Shown here: positions 6,655 through 10,083 of the stretch, one piece after another | How positions within the stretch are numbered: position 1 is the stretch's first letter | Layout: each line of letters starts with the position of its first letter | Source of the DNA: Spirochaetales bacterium UBA6872 | GTDB lineage: Bacteria; Spirochaetota; Spirochaetia; Sphaerochaetales; Sphaerochaetaceae | Assembly: GCA_002452215.1 (NCBI GenBank) | Contig: DKCO01000062.1 | Coordinates: 1-10,083, forward strand | Reading direction: 5' to 3' | DNA length: 10,083 nucleotides | The notes under the pieces: model-generated | The model's input: the letters and a program-made list of their open reading frames with translations, nothing else | What the model was told of the DNA's origin: nothing | Databases searched by the model: none | Position numbers and translations under genes: made by a program

Positions 6655-7812
6655 ATGTTATTTTCTTTCCCAATTTCACTTTTTATTCTCTACTTTGTCT
6701 TCTATTCGGGCCAAGCAATATATAACACATACATAAATCTTTATTTGAGCGAAATAGGGTTGAATTATTCGCAAATTGGTCTAATTATCTCGATTTCAAC
6801 TGTTTTTTTGCTTATCTCGCAGATGTTCTTTGCATCGATAAGCGATAAGTCCAGAAACAAAGCATATGTCTTGAGTTTTCTTTTGTTCCTGTCTTCTCTT
6901 TCTTGCCTTTTGTTTTATTGTGGAGCTTCTTTTTTTGCAATGCTATTTGCTGTTGCTTTCTTCAGCCTTTTTTATAACCCGATTATTCCTCTGTTGGATA
7001 ACTACAGTGTAGAATGTGTAGAGATTGATAACCGTTATGATTATGGCCACATCAGAATGGGTGGAACAATTGGTTATTGTTTGACAGTGCTTCTTATTGG
7101 CTTTTTCATTAAGAGTACATATCGGCCAATTTTTGCAATTATATGCGCTTGTTTCTTCATTGCTTTTTTATGTTCCTTTTCGCTAAAAAAAATCAGAGGA
7201 TTCGACTTAAATTCCACAAAAGAGGCGAAAAAGGTTGCCTACAAAAAGCTTCTAGGCGATAGAACATTAGGTTTGTTGATTTCATTCAACCTCGTTTTCT
7301 CTATGGGGCTTAGTTTTTTCTATAGTTTCTATCCCATATACTTTACGCAAATAGGTGGCGATAGTGCAGAGGTTGGGGTAATGATGTTTCTGTGTGCTAT
7401 TACAGAAATCCCGATGCTCGCCGTGATTGGCAAACTTGAAAAGAAGTTTGGAACCAGATCCGTCTTGATTGTCTCTGGGTTCTTGACATCTGTTAGATGG
7501 TTGTTGCTTTTTCTAATTGAAAATCCAATTGCTGCCTTGTTCGTAAATCTTTTGCATGGCCCATGCTATATAAGCTTCAGCTATTCAATAATCACATATA
7601 TAGGAAAGAATGTTCCGAAAGAACTGCGAGCAACAGGACAAAGCCTTAATGCGTTGATAAGCACATTGGGGTCCAAAGTTATATTTGGCTACGTGGGAGG
7701 ATTGGCAAGCGCATTTTTCGGTCTTAAGGGTGTTATGCTTGCTAGCTCGCTTTTTACATTGATTGGTACATTCTTGTTTTTTACTTGGAGCAAGAATTCT
7801 GGAAAAATCTAA
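6655..7812 (+). CDS. MFS transporter, LacY/nucleoside-symporter-like (MFS_1_like)
   Basis: This 385-residue, very hydrophobic inner-membrane protein should have 12 transmembrane helices and act as a secondary transporter. After the second helix comes the loop ASISDKSRNK (60-69), equivalent to the signature loop between helices 2 and 3. YGHIRMGGTIGY at about 130-141 closely matches the R-x-WGSxG-like segment of the MFS_1_like family (PF12832). A central cytoplasmic loop with charged residues lies at about 178-200. EIPMLAVIGKLEKKFGTR at about 251-268 is the corresponding loop in the second half. The start at 6655 has AGGAG seven bases upstream. Only 17 bases separate the stop from the binding-protein start, so the gene is very probably co-transcribed with the ABC genes. 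An MFS carrier heading a CUT1 operon is an unusual arrangement. The substrate cannot be assigned; sugar, oligosaccharide or nucleoside are possibilities from family knowledge. Confidence 0.88.
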   Translation: MLFSFPISLFILYFVFYSGQAIYNTYINLYLSEIGLNYSQIGLIISISTVFLLISQMFFASISDKSRNKAYVLSFLLFLSSLSCLLFYCGASFFAMLFAVAFFSLFYNPIIPLLDNYSVECVEIDNRYDYGHIRMGGTIGYCLTVLLIGFFIKSTYRPIFAIICACFFIAFLCSFSLKKIRGFDLNSTKEAKKVAYKKLLGDRTLGLLISFNLVFSMGLSFFYSFYPIYFTQIGGDSAEVGVMMFLCAITEIPMLAVIGKLEKKFGTRSVLIVSGFLTSVRWLLLFLIENPIAALFVNLLHGPCYISFSYSIITYIGKNVPKELRATGQSLNALISTLGSKVIFGYVGGLASAFFGLKGVMLASSLFTLIGTFLFFTWSKNSGKI

Positions 7813-7829
7813 AAAAAGGAGAAGGAAAA

Positions 7830-9065
7830 ATGAAAAGGATTATGGCAATTACAATCGTTTTTTTGATGTTATTGTCGACGACTTTTGCAGGAGGAGCAAC
7901 AGAGTCGTCTGGAACAAAGAATGAAATCAGGGTAATTACTTTCTTTGCTGGCTCTGATCAGTGGGCCCCTGTTTGGAAGGAAGTAATCGCTGATTACCAA
8001 AAGGCACATCCAGATGTGACAATTGTAGATGAATCGCAACCCACAGCTGGTGCAAATGATCTGTTCCGAACAAAGGTCCAGAGTGACATAGCAGCCAGAA
8101 CACCTGCTGATTTGATGCTTTTTTACAACGGTTCGGATGCAAAGATGGTTGCTGATAGCGGACTATATGTTGATATTGGCCCATATTTGGCATCCGACAG
8201 TGAGTGGAGCAGCAATTTTATGCAATCGGCTCTAGATGCTTGCAAAGTAGATGGAGTGCAATTATGCTTGCCGTACATTGGGTTTTACGAAGGACTTTTT
8301 TACAATAAAGCGCTTTTTGATAAGTATGGTCTTGCCGAACCTACGACATGGGAGAATTTCGTTAACGGATGCAAAGTGTTGAGAGCAAACGGTGTTACTC
8401 CTATTGCAACGCCACTTGCAAAACCCTCTTATATGGCAGAATTGATGATTCTTTCACAAGTTGGTGCTGAAGGTCAAAAAGATTATTACAGTGATTCTTG
8501 GATTCCAGCTCTCGAAAGAATCAAGGACCTTTACCAGATGGGTGCTTTTCCGGAGGATGCAATGACTCTTTCTGAGGATGATTGCAGAGTTCTTGTGCAA
8601 GATGGTAAGGCTGCTATGATATTTAACGGCTCTTGGTGCACCAATGCCTTCAAGAGCAATCCGGATATGAGGATTATTTCCATGCCTACATTACCAGGCG
8701 GAGTTGGAGGGTCAAATGTTGCACTTGCTGGCTATGGCTCTGGATGGTACATAAGCAAAAAAGCTGTTAACGATGGGATTACATTGGATTTCCTGAAATA
8801 CATAACATCGCCAGAGATAATGGCGCGTTTTATCGCTGCAGGCGGAAGCCCAGCTATCTATTGCGAAAGCCCAGAAGGTGCAACAAATCTTGAGAAGAGT
8901 GCTTTGGAGATGATTGCAAATGCAAAGGCTACACGAACAGCAATCGACTCGCAAGTAACACGAGAGTCATGGCTTACATTGGTTGAACCCGGTATTTCAT
9001 ATATTTGTACAGGAGCAAGATCAGCATCTGAAGTTCTTGCTGAAGCAAAGTCCTACAATTATTAA
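7830..9065 (+). CDS. Extracellular solute-binding protein, family 1 (CUT1 ABC importer)
   Basis: This 411-residue periplasmic binding protein captures a ligand, most likely a sugar or oligosaccharide, for the permease encoded downstream. MKRIMAITIVFLMLLSTTFA is a signal peptide, with cleavage expected after A20 before GGATESS. No cysteine is present, so it is not predicted to be a lipoprotein. The mature part has typical family 1 features: VITFFAGSDQWAPVWKEVI, then DLMLFYNG and LPYIGFYEGLFYNKALFDKYGL. It continues with P-TTWENFV, GKAAMIFNGSW at about 254-265 and a C-terminal domain containing FLKYITSPE. The start at 7830 is preferred because AAGGAGAAGGA lies immediately upstream and the signal peptide begins there. 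A longer in-frame start at 7785 would lie inside the MFS gene and add a charged leader. Family membership is secure; the ligand is not known. Confidence 0.93.
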   Translation: MKRIMAITIVFLMLLSTTFAGGATESSGTKNEIRVITFFAGSDQWAPVWKEVIADYQKAHPDVTIVDESQPTAGANDLFRTKVQSDIAARTPADLMLFYNGSDAKMVADSGLYVDIGPYLASDSEWSSNFMQSALDACKVDGVQLCLPYIGFYEGLFYNKALFDKYGLAEPTTWENFVNGCKVLRANGVTPIATPLAKPSYMAELMILSQVGAEGQKDYYSDSWIPALERIKDLYQMGAFPEDAMTLSEDDCRVLVQDGKAAMIFNGSWCTNAFKSNPDMRIISMPTLPGGVGGSNVALAGYGSGWYISKKAVNDGITLDFLKYITSPEIMARFIAAGGSPAIYCESPEGATNLEKSALEMIANAKATRTAIDSQVTRESWLTLVEPGISYICTGARSASEVLAEAKSYNY

Positions 9066-9070
9066 GGTTC

Positions 9071-9113
9071 TTGGAATAACATCTCCCTCTTCGGAGGGAG
9101 AATTGGATTCCAG
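9071..9113 (+). promoter_or_regulatory. Stable intercistronic hairpin with a cUUCGg tetraloop
   Basis: TCTCCCTC (9082-9089) pairs perfectly with GAGGGAGA (9094-9101) around TTCG, closed by C-G: the exceptionally stable cUUCGg tetraloop. A second, outer stem pairs GGAAT (9073-9077) with ATTCC (9107-9111), extended by flanking pairs. No T-run follows, so it is not a standard terminator. It lies between the binding-protein stop (9065) and the permease Shine-Dalgarno (9116-9122). That fits a 3' stabiliser or attenuating structure keeping the binding protein in excess over the membrane subunit, as known for malE/malF-type operons. Confidence 0.7.
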
Positions 9114-9115
9114 TC

Positions 9116-9122
9116 AAGGAGG
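9116..9122 (+). promoter_or_regulatory. Ribosome binding site deciding the permease start
   Basis: AAGGAGG ends eight bases before ATG 9131, a normal spacing. The alternative in-frame TTG at 9125 is only two bases away, too close for initiation. The site lies just beyond the intercistronic hairpin. Confidence 0.8.
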
Positions 9123-9130
9123 AATTGAAA

Positions 9131-10027
9131 ATGGTTTTGAAGAGCAAGAAGCATTTTTTGATTTTTATAATACCGGCATTGATCCTTATATCGACATTTC
9201 TTATTTATCCACTGTTCAAGACTTTCTATTATAGTTTTACTTCTTGGAAGAATTTTTCGCCCAAAAGCACGTGGATAGCTCTTGATAACTACAAAAGGCT
9301 CATTAGTGATCCGATTATTGGCAAAAGCTTGAAAAACACTTTTATAATGATGGTTTTCGTTTTCATGTTTCAGGTGGTTTTTTCACTTGTGCTCGCAATG
9401 TTGGTATCTACAGCTAGAAGAACATTCAAGATATTCAGAACGATTTATTTCTTTCCAATTGTGATTTCGGCGACAGCCATTGGGCTGATGTTCAAGCTTA
9501 TATATGGATACGAATATGGCTTATTGAACTATATTGTTACGTTTTTTGGAGGTGATAAGAAAGTATGGATTAATGAGGCGACATCCATATATTTGGTTAC
9601 GATACCAACAATGTGGCAATATGTAGGTTTTTATTTCGTTATCTATTTGACAGGGATGTCTAAGATTCCATCAGAGATATACGAGTCAGCTGAACTTGAT
9701 GGAATCAATGCATTTCAAAAGGCATGGTATATAACAATACCAATGATAAAAGACGTGATTTGCTCTGTGGTTATTCTTGTTATATCGGGTTGTTTCAAAG
9801 TATTTGATATGGTTTATATCATCACGGAAGGAGGGCCTTTGAATTCATCTGAGCTGCTTAGTACTTACATGTATAATATGGCTTTTAGACGCTACAATGG
9901 TGGTTATGCAAGCTCTATCGCTGTTCTTATGATTGTCTTGGGTGTTGCATTGACTTTGTTTATGAGACGAATTTTAGAGCCAAGAGCAGAGGCGAAGAAA
10001 AGGATTGGAATATGGGCAACACGATAA
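9131..10027 (+). CDS. CUT1 ABC transporter permease, MalF/UgpA type
   Basis: This 298-residue inner-membrane subunit forms half of the translocation channel of a carbohydrate-type ABC importer. About six transmembrane helices are visible, the first at about 8-30. The EAA loop that contacts the ATPase runs from about 183 to 204: SEIYESAELDGINAFQKAWY, then ITIP. A187, E188, D190 and G191 match the family pattern. FDMVYIITEGGP (225-236) and the following TYMYNMAF stretch are typical of the MalF/UgpA subunit rather than MalG/UgpE. The length is normal. The gene is third in the operon after the MFS and binding-protein genes, with the hairpin in the gap before it. A second permease gene normally follows at once, but no start with a continuing frame is evident in the last 56 bases. 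The substrate is unknown and is presumed to be that of the binding protein. Confidence 0.93.
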   Translation: MVLKSKKHFLIFIIPALILISTFLIYPLFKTFYYSFTSWKNFSPKSTWIALDNYKRLISDPIIGKSLKNTFIMMVFVFMFQVVFSLVLAMLVSTARRTFKIFRTIYFFPIVISATAIGLMFKLIYGYEYGLLNYIVTFFGGDKKVWINEATSIYLVTIPTMWQYVGFYFVIYLTGMSKIPSEIYESAELDGINAFQKAWYITIPMIKDVICSVVILVISGCFKVFDMVYIITEGGPLNSSELLSTYMYNMAFRRYNGGYASSIAVLMIVLGVALTLFMRRILEPRAEAKKRIGIWATR

Positions 10028-10083
10028 AACACCTCAGCGCGAGAAATTGCGTTGTACAAATCTTATAGTAAACGACATAAATA

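Noticed and set aside
7785..7829. Earlier ATG for the solute-binding protein
   Set aside because: It lies inside the MFS gene and would bury the signal peptide behind a charged leader.
9125..9130. TTG start for the permease
   Set aside because: It is only two bases from the Shine-Dalgarno; ATG 9131 has proper spacing.
1..10083. CRISPR array, tRNA or rRNA gene
   Set aside because: No regularly spaced repeats and no tRNA- or rRNA-like segment were seen by eye; a covariance-model search was not possible.

Overview
The window looks like a moderately AT-rich bacterial chromosome. The best guess at the organism is a spirochaete of the Treponema/Sphaerochaeta kind. The main clue is the solute-binding protein, whose signal peptide ends in AFA followed by GGATESS with no lipobox cysteine, a style common in that phylum. 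The pairing of a YesM/YesN-type two-component system with a CUT1 sugar-type ABC transporter fits but also occurs in Firmicutes. The assignment is an inference (about 0.6).

Left end (1-2250): the 3' end of a DDE-type transposase gene runs in from outside the window. It is followed tail-to-tail by a two-gene minus-strand unit: an AAA/ABC-class ATPase related to the OLD/RloA/AbiLi group, then a small TOPRIM-like protein of the OLD/RloB/DUF4276 type. The two overlap by 11 bp and look like a compact candidate anti-phage module beside a mobile element. A 515-bp spacer (2251-2765) follows, with short dyads near the ATPase start but no convincing gene.

Middle (2766-5272, minus strand): a YesN-like response regulator (receiver plus AraC-type DNA-binding domain) and a YesM-like membrane histidine kinase are transcribed kinase first and overlap by 4 bp (ATGA).

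Right part (5343-10083, plus strand): an isoaspartyl dipeptidase (IadA-type amidohydrolase) is divergent from the kinase. After a 199-bp gap with a good sigma70-like promoter come an MFS transporter, a CUT1 periplasmic binding protein and a MalF/UgpA-type permease, apparently one operon. A very stable hairpin with a cUUCGg tetraloop sits between the binding-protein and permease genes. The second permease and the ATPase expected for a CUT1 importer are not in the window.

How it may fit together: the kinase/regulator pair probably senses an extracellular ligand and controls the adjacent transport genes. IadA could process an imported or recycled isoaspartyl peptide, but no sequence evidence ties its substrate to the transporter. 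The ATPase/TOPRIM pair is probably functionally independent of the transport locus.
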